From assembly GCA_003290465.1 (NCBI GenBank), contig CP030759.1:1889144-1953143 (forward strand): a stretch of DNA of 64,000 nt. Reading direction: 5' to 3'. Position numbers and translations under genes: made by a program. Below, in pieces: positions 1-7,589 of this stretch. How positions within the stretch are numbered: the first letter of the stretch is position 1; every line of letters begins with the position of its first letter. The notes under the pieces were generated by a model. It was not told the DNA's origin. It saw only the letters and a program-made list of their open reading frames with translations, and did not search any database. The stretch is from Candidatus Sumerlaea chitinivorans. Its GTDB lineage: Bacteria; Sumerlaeota; Sumerlaeia; Sumerlaeales; Sumerlaeaceae.

Positions 1-2
1 AC

Positions 3-1922
3 ATTGTGATTGCAGGCGGCGGATGCGGCGGTACAGCAGCGGCACTGCAGGCAGCCCGGGCCGGAGCCAGCGTCGTGTTGATCGAAGAAACGCCTTGGTT
101 GGGCGGAATGATTACCAGCGCCGGCGTGGTGGCTTTCGACGGCAACTGGGGGACACTGACTTGTGGCATCTACCGTGAGATCGTACGAGAGATCGAAATC
201 CACTACGGCGGGCCCGCAAAGACTGGGACGGGCTGGGTGACGCTCACCGCCTTTGAGCCACACGTCGTGGCCGACATTCTCGACCGATTGGTCAAACGTG
301 AGGAGCTCATTCAGGTCTTTCGTGAAGCTCAAGTGACTGAGGTCATGCGAGATTCCCAACGGGTTCATGGACTCCGTTTCCGGGCGAAGAATGGCGAGCT
401 TTTCGAGGTGCGCGCCCATGTAACAATCGAAGCCACGGAGTTTGGGGATGTTTTGGAGCTTGGCAAGATTGAGCACCGATTGGGACGTGAAAGCAAAGCG
501 GAGACAGGTGAGCCGGACGCTCCCGAAAGCCCCGATCTCGAAATCCAAGATGTCACATACGTTGCGATTTTGAAAGACTACCGAAAGGCGTATGGGCGAT
601 TAGCCCCACCTGTGCCCCCCTCATCGGACTACGACCCCTCGCTATTCAAGGGTTCGACGGCCTTGGATGTGGACGATCCCGCGCTTCATCCTCACACGCT
701 ACACACGTGGGAGACGTTCATTGACTACGGTAAACTCCCACGCAACAAATACATGATCAACTGGCCGTTCCACGCGAACGACTATCCCGATAGCCTCGCA
801 TTTTTTGATCGCTCCCGGCGAGCTGAAGCCTTCGAGCGCGCAAAGCAACACACACTGAATTTTGTTCATTACATCCAAACTGTGCTCGGGCACCCGGAAC
901 TTGGGATAGCAGACGACGAATTCCCAACGCCGGATGGGCTCCCCTTTATTCCATACGTTCGCGAAACGCGTCGCATCATCGGCGACGTTCTCATGCGCGA
1001 GCAGGATGTGCTGCCCAGCTTCGGGAATGGCATTCGCCCCCCGCTCAAGCGCGATTCGATAGCGGTGGGCGACTATTTTCTGGATCACCACCATGCCCGC
1101 GCCCACATTGGCCATCCAAACTATTTCAAAGAGGAATTTCCGCCTAACGCCAAGTTTCAGGTGCCATTTGGTGTGTTCTTTCCGCGTGGGGTGGACGGCT
1201 TCATGGCGATCGAGAAAAGCATCTCCGTCACTCACATTGTGAACGGCTGCACGCGACTTCAACCGATTGTCCTGTTGATGGGTCAGGCAGCTGGGGTCAT
1301 TGCGGCCATGGCGGCGCGCAAACAAATCGAACCGCGCAACGTGCCCGTGCGAGACGTCCAAGAATACCTCCTCGTGCGCGGCGTGATGCTTTATCCATAC
1401 GAGGATCTCCATGTGGAAGATCGGGTTTTCGTGGAAGCGCAAAAACTCGCACTCGCAGGCGTGGTCTTTGACGAAGAGGATTTCTTGTTCCGTAAGGATA
1501 AACCGCTGAAGTGGAGCGAGGTTGGCGAGCTACTTGCGAAAGCGGAAGGCGGTCTCGCAGACATTGAGCAAACGCCGGCCGCGCGAGCTTGGCGCGAATA
1601 CATTCACGCCTTGGCAGAAGATCTCGAGGGTTTGGAATTCGAAAGCGAACAAGATTTCAACCGAGTTGTTACGCGGGCTGAACTGGCGCCTGTCCTCTGT
1701 CGGGCGGCAGAACTCCAACCCGTCCCCGAAGTGCGGATCCGTTTTCTGGATATGCCGCACACCCACTGGGCAGCACGTTGGATCGAACCCTTGTATCGCC
1801 TCGATATTTACGAAGGAATTTGGCACGTGAATTTCCAACCGGAGCGCCCAGTGACGCGCGGTGAACTCACGTTGATGTTGGATCGCCTGTTTGATCCGTT
1901 CCGCAATTTACCCGTGACATAA
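3..1922 (+). CDS. FAD-dependent oxidoreductase with C-terminal S-layer-homology repeats, 5'-partial
   Basis: The frame is open to the left edge, and the dinucleotide-binding motif VIAGGGCGGTAAA begins at once, so only a few N-terminal residues are missing. The first ~450 residues resemble the FAD_oxidored family (PF12831), whose members often act on unknown secreted or polysaccharide-related substrates. The family's HIVNGCTR and GQAAGVIAAMAA segments are present around residues 410-435. The last ~170 residues differ: VTRAELAPVLCRA, then FLDMPHTHWAARWIEPLY and VTRGELTLMLDRL, read as S-layer homology (SLH) repeats, with a weaker repeat before them. SLH repeats normally bind secondary cell-wall polymers, which suggests an exported, envelope-attached enzyme. 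The signal sequence, if any, lies outside the window. Substrate unknown. Confidence 0.8.
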   Translation: MVIAGGGCGGTAAALQAARAGASVVLIEETPWLGGMITSAGVVAFDGNWGTLTCGIYREIVREIEIHYGGPAKTGTGWVTLTAFEPHVVADILDRLVKREELIQVFREAQVTEVMRDSQRVHGLRFRAKNGELFEVRAHVTIEATEFGDVLELGKIEHRLGRESKAETGEPDAPESPDLEIQDVTYVAILKDYRKAYGRLAPPVPPSSDYDPSLFKGSTALDVDDPALHPHTLHTWETFIDYGKLPRNKYMINWPFHANDYPDSLAFFDRSRRAEAFERAKQHTLNFVHYIQTVLGHPELGIADDEFPTPDGLPFIPYVRETRRIIGDVLMREQDVLPSFGNGIRPPLKRDSIAVGDYFLDHHHARAHIGHPNYFKEEFPPNAKFQVPFGVFFPRGVDGFMAIEKSISVTHIVNGCTRLQPIVLLMGQAAGVIAAMAARKQIEPRNVPVRDVQEYLLVRGVMLYPYEDLHVEDRVFVEAQKLALAGVVFDEEDFLFRKDKPLKWSEVGELLAKAEGGLADIEQTPAARAWREYIHALAEDLEGLEFESEQDFNRVVTRAELAPVLCRAAELQPVPEVRIRFLDMPHTHWAARWIEPLYRLDIYEGIWHVNFQPERPVTRGELTLMLDRLFDPFRNLPVT

Positions 1923-1965
1923 GCACGCAAGGGATTCGCGCGCACATGCCTCCGCCCACGTGGTC

Positions 1966-1994
1966 TTGGAGGATTGTTACTTTCATATTATTAT
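1966..1994 (+). promoter_or_regulatory. Candidate sigma70-type promoter of the ArsR operon
   Basis: TTGGAG at 1966-1971 and TATTAT at 1989-1994 are separated by 17 bases. The -10 element matches five of six consensus positions; the -35 matches three. The expected transcription start falls near 2001, inside the inverted repeat at 1998-2021, which is the normal geometry for ArsR/SmtB repression. Prediction from sequence only. Confidence 0.45.
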
Positions 1995-1997
1995 TGA

Positions 1998-2021
1998 ATA
2001 TTTGGCCAAATTGCCAAATAT
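1998..2021. promoter_or_regulatory. Candidate ArsR operator, perfect inverted repeat
   Basis: ATATTTGGC and GCCAAATAT form a perfect 9+9 base inverted repeat around a 6-base spacer. It lies immediately after the candidate -10 element and about 45 bases before the arsR-like gene. AT-rich dyads of this size at the transcription start are typical ArsR/SmtB operators. Autoregulation of the downstream operon is inferred. Confidence 0.55.
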
Positions 2022-2064
2022 GTTTTTCTCAAACGTTTATTGATTAGCCGTAGGACGCAAGAAT

Positions 2065-2541
2065 ATGGAACGAGACGACAACCGGACAGCACGCCAACGC
2101 AACGCTCGACGTAGCAGGAGGACACATGCGCGCCTGCGTTCATGCTGCACGGCTGTTTCCTCCTCGGCCGGCACGGCGAGTTGCGCCGCCAATGAGGCGG
2201 TGGGAGCCATTCCACGCCTGACGCCGGCGCATGCTCAGCGATATCGCTTACGGGCTGCCATCCTTAAAGCCCTTGCCCATCCCACACGGCTCTATCTTGC
2301 GGATGTCCTTTCGAAGCAGGAAATGTGCGTGTGCGATCTCACCGATCTCGTGGGGTTGGATATTTCGACTGTCTCAAAGCATCTGGCTGTGCTGCGCAAT
2401 GCTGGATTGGTGGCGGATCGAAGGGATGGAACTCAGATCTTCTACCGCCTCGTGGCTCCCTGCGTCTTACGGATCTTTGACTGCGTTGAAGAAGCCATTC
2501 GCGAACAAATCCAACAGCGCATGGGGGTACTGCATGAGTGA
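2065..2541 (+). CDS. ArsR/SmtB-family transcriptional repressor
   Basis: The winged-helix core starts at ILKALAHPTRLYLADVLS, followed by the metalloid-binding motif MCVCDL (two cysteines in the alpha-3 type position) and the recognition helix STVSKHLAVLRNAGLV. It should release DNA when trivalent arsenic, antimony or a similar thiophilic ligand binds the cysteines. The core is of usual size (~110 residues), but this start adds about 45 residues of low-complexity Arg/Ser/Cys sequence. GTG at 2200 gives a normal-length protein with poor ribosome-binding spacing. The best Shine-Dalgarno (AGGAGG at 2116-2121) precedes an out-of-frame ATG at 2126. The stop overlaps the next gene by 8 bases. Family certain, start uncertain. 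Confidence 0.85.
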   Translation: MERDDNRTARQRNARRSRRTHARLRSCCTAVSSSAGTASCAANEAVGAIPRLTPAHAQRYRLRAAILKALAHPTRLYLADVLSKQEMCVCDLTDLVGLDISTVSKHLAVLRNAGLVADRRDGTQIFYRLVAPCVLRIFDCVEEAIREQIQQRMGVLHE

Positions 2542-3931
2542 GGTCCCTGTATCAAACGAGAGTACCCCTCTGATTCCAGATCAAAACGAAAAGACCCACT
2601 CGATTGGCGATACGATTCGCGTTCTCTGGGAAGAGGCAAAAGACTTTGAGTGGAAGTGGTTGTTAGGTCTGTTGGCGCTATTCCTTGGCGCATTCTACCT
2701 GCCGGTCGGCGTACCGCGGTTTGATAACGCGGTCAGCGAGTCGCTTCATCTCGTGAAATGGTATGCACGCGAACATGTGCTGTTGTGTCTCGTTCCCGCT
2801 TTCTTCATTGCAGGAGCCATCAGCGTGTTTGTGAGCCAGGCTTCCGTGATGAAATACTTGGGGGCGAACGCTCCAAAAGCGCTTGCCTACGGGGTCGCCT
2901 CCGTTTCCGGGACCATTTTGGCCGTTTGCTCCTGCACTGTGCTGCCGCTCTTTGCGGGAATCTATCGGATGGGGGCGGGGCTTGGACCCGCCATCGCCTT
3001 TCTCTACTCAGGCCCTGCCATCAATGTTTTAGCGATCGTGCTCACCGCCCGCATTTTGGGACTGGAATTAGGAGCTGTCCGCACCATCGGTGCGGTTGTG
3101 CTGAGCATTCTTGTGGGCCTGCTGATGCATCTAATTTACAGAAAAGAAGAGACTCAGAAGGCAGCGGTTCAGGCGGCAATGCCAGAACCGGAGGTGCTGC
3201 GTCGCCTGTGGCAAAATGTGGTTTTCATGGCATCAATGGTGGGAGTGCTAGTGTTTGCAAACTGGGGAGACCCGAAAGGCACCTCCGGCTTCTTCTCCCA
3301 AATTTACGCGGTGAAGTGGATTCTAACGGCTGTGAGTGCCGTGGTCTTAGCGGGGGCGTTGGTCTTGTGGTTTGGGGCTCAGCCCGGCTGGGTTTTGGGC
3401 GGCGCCGCGGTAACGCTTCTCTCCGCCCTCCTGTTCCGTTATGAGCCGATGGTGCCTTTTGTGGTTGGGACGGTCGCTCTTGTCCTTGTTTGCGTGACAG
3501 GTACGGACGAACTCCGTGAATGGGCGGTCGCCACATGGACCTTTGCAAAACAGATTATTCCGCTTCTTTTCGCTGGTGTCTTTGTTGCCGGTTTGCTTCT
3601 GGGGCGGCCGGGGCACGAGGGACTCATCCCCAACGCGTGGGTTTCAAGCGCCGTCGGCGGCAATAGCCTGCTTGCAAATTTCTTCGCTTCGATCGCGGGT
3701 GCGTTCATGTACTTTGCGACACTCACGGAGGTTCCAATTCTGCAAGGACTATTAGGGAGCGGCATGGGCAAGGGGCCTGCGCTCGCACTTTTGTTGGCTG
3801 GCCCAGCATTGTCGCTGCCAAGCATGCTGGTGCTGCGGGCCGTTATGGGACTGCGCAAGACGGTCGTTTACGTAGTAATTGTCGTCCTGATCTCTACGCT
3901 TGCAGGGGTGATCTATGGAAGTCTGGGATGA
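2534..3931 (+). CDS. ArsP-type permease (DUF318 family)
   Basis: A 465-residue polytopic membrane protein of the predicted-permease family PF03773, which contains ArsP, an exporter of trivalent organoarsenicals. The diagnostic segment AVCSCTVLPLFAGIY with a Cys-X-Cys pair, followed by the SGPAINVLAIV helix, lies in the first half. A second, related segment (TEVPILQGLLGSGMGKGPAL then LLAGPALSLPSMLVLRA) ends the protein and reflects the internal duplication of this fold. The ATG at 2534 overlaps the arsR-like stop, so the two are probably translationally coupled. The frame stays open upstream to 2222, but that stretch is the repressor gene in another frame. The substrate (organoarsenical, other metalloid or thiol conjugate) cannot be read from sequence. 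Confidence 0.8.
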   Translation: MSEVPVSNESTPLIPDQNEKTHSIGDTIRVLWEEAKDFEWKWLLGLLALFLGAFYLPVGVPRFDNAVSESLHLVKWYAREHVLLCLVPAFFIAGAISVFVSQASVMKYLGANAPKALAYGVASVSGTILAVCSCTVLPLFAGIYRMGAGLGPAIAFLYSGPAINVLAIVLTARILGLELGAVRTIGAVVLSILVGLLMHLIYRKEETQKAAVQAAMPEPEVLRRLWQNVVFMASMVGVLVFANWGDPKGTSGFFSQIYAVKWILTAVSAVVLAGALVLWFGAQPGWVLGGAAVTLLSALLFRYEPMVPFVVGTVALVLVCVTGTDELREWAVATWTFAKQIIPLLFAGVFVAGLLLGRPGHEGLIPNAWVSSAVGGNSLLANFFASIAGAFMYFATLTEVPILQGLLGSGMGKGPALALLLAGPALSLPSMLVLRAVMGLRKTVVYVVIVVLISTLAGVIYGSLG

Positions 3932-4019
3932 TTTTCCCTCACTCTCCACCAGACAACGATCATCCAAACACAAAAAGTCTGCCAACAATTTGAAAAACAT
4001 AGATTAGGAGGTTCACAAG

Positions 4020-4253
4020 ATGAAGAGGATCCAGATCCTTGGCACGGGATGCCCAAAGTGCAAGAAGCTCGCGGAGACTGCGGAGACGGCAGCTCGCGAG
4101 CTCGGGATTGAATTCGAAATTCAGAAGGTCACCGACATCAACGAGATTCTCGGCTTTGGTGTCATGGCTACCCCAGCACTTGTTGTGGATGGGGCGGTCA
4201 AAGTTGCCGGCAAAGTCCCAACCGTCGAAGAAGTGAAAAAGCTTTTGGCCTAA
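4020..4253 (+). CDS. Thioredoxin-like small redox protein (redox-active disulfide protein 2 type)
   Basis: A 77-residue single-domain thioredoxin fold. The motif GTGCPKCKKL gives a CPKC active site at the N-terminus, and the cis-proline segment is VMATPALVVDG. This size and motif match the small TIGR00412-type redox-active disulfide proteins often found beside ArsP or CcdA-like permeases. It is cytoplasmic, as there is no signal sequence. A strong Shine-Dalgarno, TTAGGAGG, sits 8 bases before the ATG. It probably reduces a disulfide or metalloid-thiol adduct for the neighbouring permease or the DsbD-like protein; that role is inferred from position. Confidence 0.85.
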   Translation: MKRIQILGTGCPKCKKLAETAETAARELGIEFEIQKVTDINEILGFGVMATPALVVDGAVKVAGKVPTVEEVKKLLA

Positions 4254-4273
4254 CTAAACAATGGAGACACAAT

Positions 4274-4759
4274 ATGCGTATGCGGCATCCCCTAACAATG
4301 CTTTTACCGGCACTTGGGATCCTGATGCTGGCTGCGGTGGGGACCACGCTGGCAAAGCCTGCCGCAAATGATTCAGTCACGACAGCCAGCGGGAGTGGTA
4401 AAGCGAACTCGGCTGAGCAAACTAAGCTCGTTGTCTACTACTTTCACGGGAATGTGCGGTGCGTCAATTGCGTGAACTTTGAGAAGTTCACGGACGAGTT
4501 GATGCGCACCGTCTATGCCGATGCGATCAAACAAGGCAAGATTGAATGGAAGATCGTGAACTTTGACGAGCCACAGAACGAGCATTTTATAAACGATTAT
4601 CAGCTATTCACCAAATCGCTCGTGCTCGTACCGATGAAAAACGGGAAGCAGCAGGCGTTTAAGAACCTCACTGGGATTTGGCAGACGGCGGGGAGCAAGG
4701 AGAAATTTCAAGCCTACGTTCGCAGCGAAATTGACGCGATGCTTCAAAAGGCAAAGTGA
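4274..4759 (+). CDS. Exported thioredoxin-like protein with CxxC
   Basis: 161 residues. The N-terminus (RMRHPLTMLLPALGILMLAA) is a signal peptide or lipid-free anchor. The mature part starts with a beta strand and CVNC (VVYYFHGNVRCVNCVNF), where a thioredoxin-fold active site would lie, and keeps KSLVLVPMKNG where the cis-proline loop would be. Proteins of this kind recur between a small thioredoxin and a DsbD/ArsG-like membrane protein in other phyla, so it is probably the periplasmic electron acceptor of the next gene product. The GGAG Shine-Dalgarno is clear. Its stop overlaps the next start as GTGA. Precise biochemical role unknown. Confidence 0.7.
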   Translation: MRMRHPLTMLLPALGILMLAAVGTTLAKPAANDSVTTASGSGKANSAEQTKLVVYYFHGNVRCVNCVNFEKFTDELMRTVYADAIKQGKIEWKIVNFDEPQNEHFINDYQLFTKSLVLVPMKNGKQQAFKNLTGIWQTAGSKEKFQAYVRSEIDAMLQKAK

Positions 4760-5472
4760 AGCCAATGGAGACGGGAATCTGGGTATCGCTCCTCAGCGCT
4801 CTGTGGTTCGGGATTTTGACTTCGATTAGTCCGTGTCCGCTTGCTACGAACATCGCAGCAATCTCCTACATCGCGAAAGAGGCACATCGGCCTGCGGCGG
4901 TGCTGACACGGGCACTTCTCTATGCGGTGGGGCGCTTGGCAGCCTACGTTATCTTGGCTGTGATCGTGGTCACTGGGCTTCTAAGCGTTCCGCCCGTTGC
5001 CCGTTTCCTCGAGCGGAACATGAATTTGATCATTGGGCCCCTTCTCATTCTCGTTGCGCTGTTTCTCTTTGATGTTATCCAGTTCATGGTGCCTTCTGTC
5101 GGGGCTGGTGTGGCACTTCAAAATTTCGTAAAAAAAGCTCGTTGGCTTGGGCCGCTTATTTTGGGCTTTGTGTTTGCTCTGACCTTTTGTCCCGTCTCCG
5201 CTGGCCTGTTTTTCGGTAGCTTGATTCCTTTGGCGGTTCAGTCCGAATCGCGGTTGCTCGTGCCAGGGATTTACGGTGTCGGCACCGCCCTGCCGGTTGC
5301 GGGGTTCGCGGTGATCCTATCGCTGGGGGTCGCTACGGTGGCGAGTGCCTTCCAAACGATCACTAAAGTTGAATTCTGGGCCCGCAGAATCACGGGTGCC
5401 ATTTTTGTCCTGGCAGGCATTTACCTGATCATACGTAACTGGCCGCTTTACGTTCAGTTGTTTACTCGCTGA
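4756..5472 (+). CDS. DsbD/CcdA-like membrane protein of the ArsG type
   Basis: 238 residues with about six membrane spans. The segment ILTSISPCPLATNIAAISYI carries the proline-flanked cysteine of the DsbD/CcdA superfamily, and FALTFCPVSAGLFFGSL carries the partner cysteine in the symmetric half. The family moves electrons from cytoplasmic thioredoxin to the outside. Homologues beside arsenic genes are named ArsG-family (aminobenzylarsenical) permeases, so transport cannot be excluded. The GTG start overlaps the previous stop; an ATG at 4765 is an alternative. Flanked by a cytoplasmic CPKC protein and an exported CVNC protein, it most simply relays electrons between them (inference). Confidence 0.75.
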   Translation: MKPMETGIWVSLLSALWFGILTSISPCPLATNIAAISYIAKEAHRPAAVLTRALLYAVGRLAAYVILAVIVVTGLLSVPPVARFLERNMNLIIGPLLILVALFLFDVIQFMVPSVGAGVALQNFVKKARWLGPLILGFVFALTFCPVSAGLFFGSLIPLAVQSESRLLVPGIYGVGTALPVAGFAVILSLGVATVASAFQTITKVEFWARRITGAIFVLAGIYLIIRNWPLYVQLFTR

Positions 5473-5523
5473 GGAGGCTCCCCACGAGCTATCAACACAC
5501 TTTGGAGGAAAAGGAAAACTCTC

Positions 5524-5901
5524 ATGTCGTGTTGCTGCAATCCGGGAGTTAGAATTCGCTATTACGCAGTATGCGCCTGCTCAGGGGCGTCGGATACGGG
5601 ACAAATTGGAGACCGAGCCGCGCGCCAGCTCGCTGAGGAAAAGATTGCAAAGATGTCGTGTACCGTGGCCATCGCAGTGGGGGATCAGGAAATCATGGAC
5701 TGGACAGTGGCTGCGACCGCGGTCGTGGCAATTGACGGTTGCGAGAAGGACTGCTCGCGCAAGGTGTTGGAAAGCCGCGGATTTACGGATATTGCGCACG
5801 TGCGGGTAACTGATCTTGGGATGGTGAAGGGCAAGACTCCTGTGACGGAGGAAGCGATCGCTCGTGTCGTAGCCGCAACCCGCGAACGTTTGGGCAAGTA
5901 A
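5524..5901 (+). CDS. DGC-domain putative zinc-binding protein
   Basis: 125 residues matching the DGC family (PF08859): an early cysteine cluster (MSCCCNPG, then YAVCACSGASDTGQI), a central KMSC and the name-giving VAIDGCEKDCSRKVLE. The many cysteines suggest binding of Zn or another soft metal. Members commonly sit with ArsP-like permeases and small thioredoxins. A double Shine-Dalgarno (GGAGGAAAAGGA) precedes the ATG. The gene closes the six-gene operon, and no arsC or arsM is present. Function of the family is unproven. Confidence 0.8.
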   Translation: MSCCCNPGVRIRYYAVCACSGASDTGQIGDRAARQLAEEKIAKMSCTVAIAVGDQEIMDWTVAATAVVAIDGCEKDCSRKVLESRGFTDIAHVRVTDLGMVKGKTPVTEEAIARVVAATRERLGK

Positions 5902-5988
5902 CGTCACCCTCCTGCGCTGAGGAGTCGCTTCACCTAAATGGCGGGTTCGCGCAACATTGAAACGCGCAATAGCTTAAGCAGGGAAGGC

Positions 5989-6081
5989 TGGCGGAGAGGG
6001 GGGGATTCGAACCCCCGCATGAGGTTTTCCCCCATGGACGGTTTAGCAAACCGCTGCCTTCAGCCACTCGGCCACCTCTCC
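5989..6081 (-). tRNA. tRNA-Ser (anticodon GCU)
   Basis: On the minus strand the acceptor arms GGAGAGG and CCTCTCC pair. The anticodon loop TTGCTAA gives GCU, which reads AGC/AGU codons. A long variable arm (CCATGGGGGAAAACCTCATG) is typical of serine tRNAs, the T loop is GGTTCGAATCC, and the 3' CCA is encoded. Length is 93 bases including CCA. Confidence 0.95.
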
Positions 6082-6101
6082 GTCATTGCGGGCTAAACCT
6101 G

Positions 6102-6122
6102 GTGCAATTTACGGAATTGCAC
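6102..6122. repeat. Perfect inverted repeat upstream of tRNA-Ser
   Basis: GTGCAATT and AATTGCAC pair perfectly around a 5-base spacer, 21 to 41 bases upstream of the tRNA 5' end. It could be an operator or simply part of the tRNA promoter. A second small hairpin (AAGGGA-ATTC-TCCCTT, 6195-6210) lies between it and pilT. Neither has a T-tract. Confidence 0.4.
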
Positions 6123-6249
6123 GTCAAGTATTCAATCGCTGAAAGCTCTTGTGACCACGGTTGCGCTACATGTAAATTTCAGGTTGAGTGTGGCAAGGGA
6201 ATTCTCCCTTACTTGCAAAGCGTTACAACAGAGCTGAGAGCAAGGAACC

Positions 6250-7362
6250 TTGGCTACGGACGACACACAAGCGCAATTCGAGAAGTTGAGCGACGAGCAC
6301 TACGCGCGGTTCACCACACTGATTCGCGCAGCGGTGGCCGAGGGGGCCAGCGATGTGCATTTGAGGGCGGGAGAACGTCCACGGGTGCGCATCGATGGCG
6401 AACTTTACGAAGTTGAGGGGCCAATCGTCACCGAGGAAAGTCTGAGGTCGTTCCTCTACGCTCTTTTGGGGCCGGACCAAATCGAGCGTTTTGAGCGCAC
6501 TCACGAGTTGGACTTTGCCCACACGTTTCCGGGGGTCACGCGCTCGCGTTTCAATTTGTACGTTCAGCAAGGCAAACTTTGCGCCTCGACCCGCCTGATC
6601 CCTGAAGTCGTGCCTACGATGGAGCAGATTCAGCTGCCGCCCGTGGTGTACAACTTCGTGAATCTTCCCGCGGGGCTCGTGCTTGTGACGGGGCCAACTG
6701 GTTCTGGAAAATCCACTACGTTGGCGGCGATGATTGATTACATCAACACACACCGCCGGACCCACATCCTCACCATTGAGGATCCGATTGAGTACGTCTT
6801 CCAGCAAAAGCGCTCCATGGTGAGCCAGCGCGAGATGAGTTTGGACACTCTAAGTTACCACCATGCGCTGCGCCACGCCTTCCGCCAAGATCCCGACGTG
6901 GTGATGATTGGCGAAATGCGCGACCTTGAGACAATGCAGGCAGCCATCACGCTTGCCGAAACAGGGCATTTGACCTTTAGCACGCTGCACACCACGGAGG
7001 CCGCCACGACGATCAATCGCATCATTGACTCCTTCCCACCCCATCAGCAGGCGCAGGTGCGGGCGCAGTTGGCCGTCTCGCTGCAAGGCATCATCTCGCA
7101 GAAACTTGTGCCTCTCAAAGACAGACGGGGCCGAATCGCGGCGCGCGAAATCTTGGTTTGCAATCGAGCCGTGCGCAATCTGTTGCGTGAAGGCAAGGTG
7201 CCCCAGATTTTCTCGGCCATTCAGACCGGCGTCGAGGATGGCATGATTACGATGAACGCTTCTCTCGGCGAGCTCTACCGTCAGGGCCTGATTAGCTACG
7301 AAACCGCACTCAAGAACTCACCCGATCGGCGGGAGTTCGTGCAAAAGTACGGCAACGGCTGA
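6250..7362 (+). CDS. pilT: PilT-type twitching-motility ATPase
   Basis: 370 residues, the usual PilT length. An N-terminal PAS-like domain (ASDVHLRAGERPRVRIDG) precedes the secretion-ATPase core with Walker A GPTGSGKST near residue 148, an Asp box (THILTIEDPIEYVF), Walker B around DPDVVMIGEMRD and the His box TGHLTFSTLHTTEA. The retraction-type AIRNLLREGK-like segment is present as AVRNLLREGKVPQIFSAIQT. It is a cytoplasmic hexameric motor that depolymerises type IV pili. The start is TTG at 6250 with AAGGA just before it. No other pilus-motor gene is adjacent; the pseudopilins at 28.9 and 38.2 kb may belong to the same apparatus. Confidence 0.95.
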   Translation: MATDDTQAQFEKLSDEHYARFTTLIRAAVAEGASDVHLRAGERPRVRIDGELYEVEGPIVTEESLRSFLYALLGPDQIERFERTHELDFAHTFPGVTRSRFNLYVQQGKLCASTRLIPEVVPTMEQIQLPPVVYNFVNLPAGLVLVTGPTGSGKSTTLAAMIDYINTHRRTHILTIEDPIEYVFQQKRSMVSQREMSLDTLSYHHALRHAFRQDPDVVMIGEMRDLETMQAAITLAETGHLTFSTLHTTEAATTINRIIDSFPPHQQAQVRAQLAVSLQGIISQKLVPLKDRRGRIAAREILVCNRAVRNLLREGKVPQIFSAIQTGVEDGMITMNASLGELYRQGLISYETALKNSPDRREFVQKYGNG

Positions 7363-7493
7363 ACACACGATATCCTGGTAAGGCAAGCCGTACCTGCATA
7401 AGACCATGTGGGCACAATCTGGAGATAACTTTTTTGGGACCCCACCGCTCGCCCAATAAATCGCCACTTCCTGAGGGAGGGTTGTGCATCGGA

Positions 7494-7513
7494 AACGCCC
7501 ATGAATGGGCGTT
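7494..7513. other. Hairpin between convergent genes, no T-tract
   Basis: AACGCCCA and TGGGCGTT form an 8-base stem with a TGAA tetraloop in the 227-base gap between pilT and the convergent phosphatase gene. It lacks a run of T on either strand, so it is at best a weak terminator or an mRNA 3'-end stabiliser. Nothing else is seen in this gap. Confidence 0.3.
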
Positions 7514-7589
7514 CGCAACCTTCTGTTCAAGCGTTCAAGTGCTGATGGCACTCGACAACTTGGGCAGGAAGTCCACCCCGACCCAAATG

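Noticed and set aside
699-1442. 247-codon minus-strand ORF inside the FAD oxidoreductase
   Set aside because: His/Arg-rich shadow frame; the plus-strand frame has clear domain motifs.
2231-2533. N-terminal extension of the ArsP-type permease
   Set aside because: The frame is open, but the stretch is the repressor gene in another frame, and the permease has a natural start at 2534 that overlaps the repressor stop.
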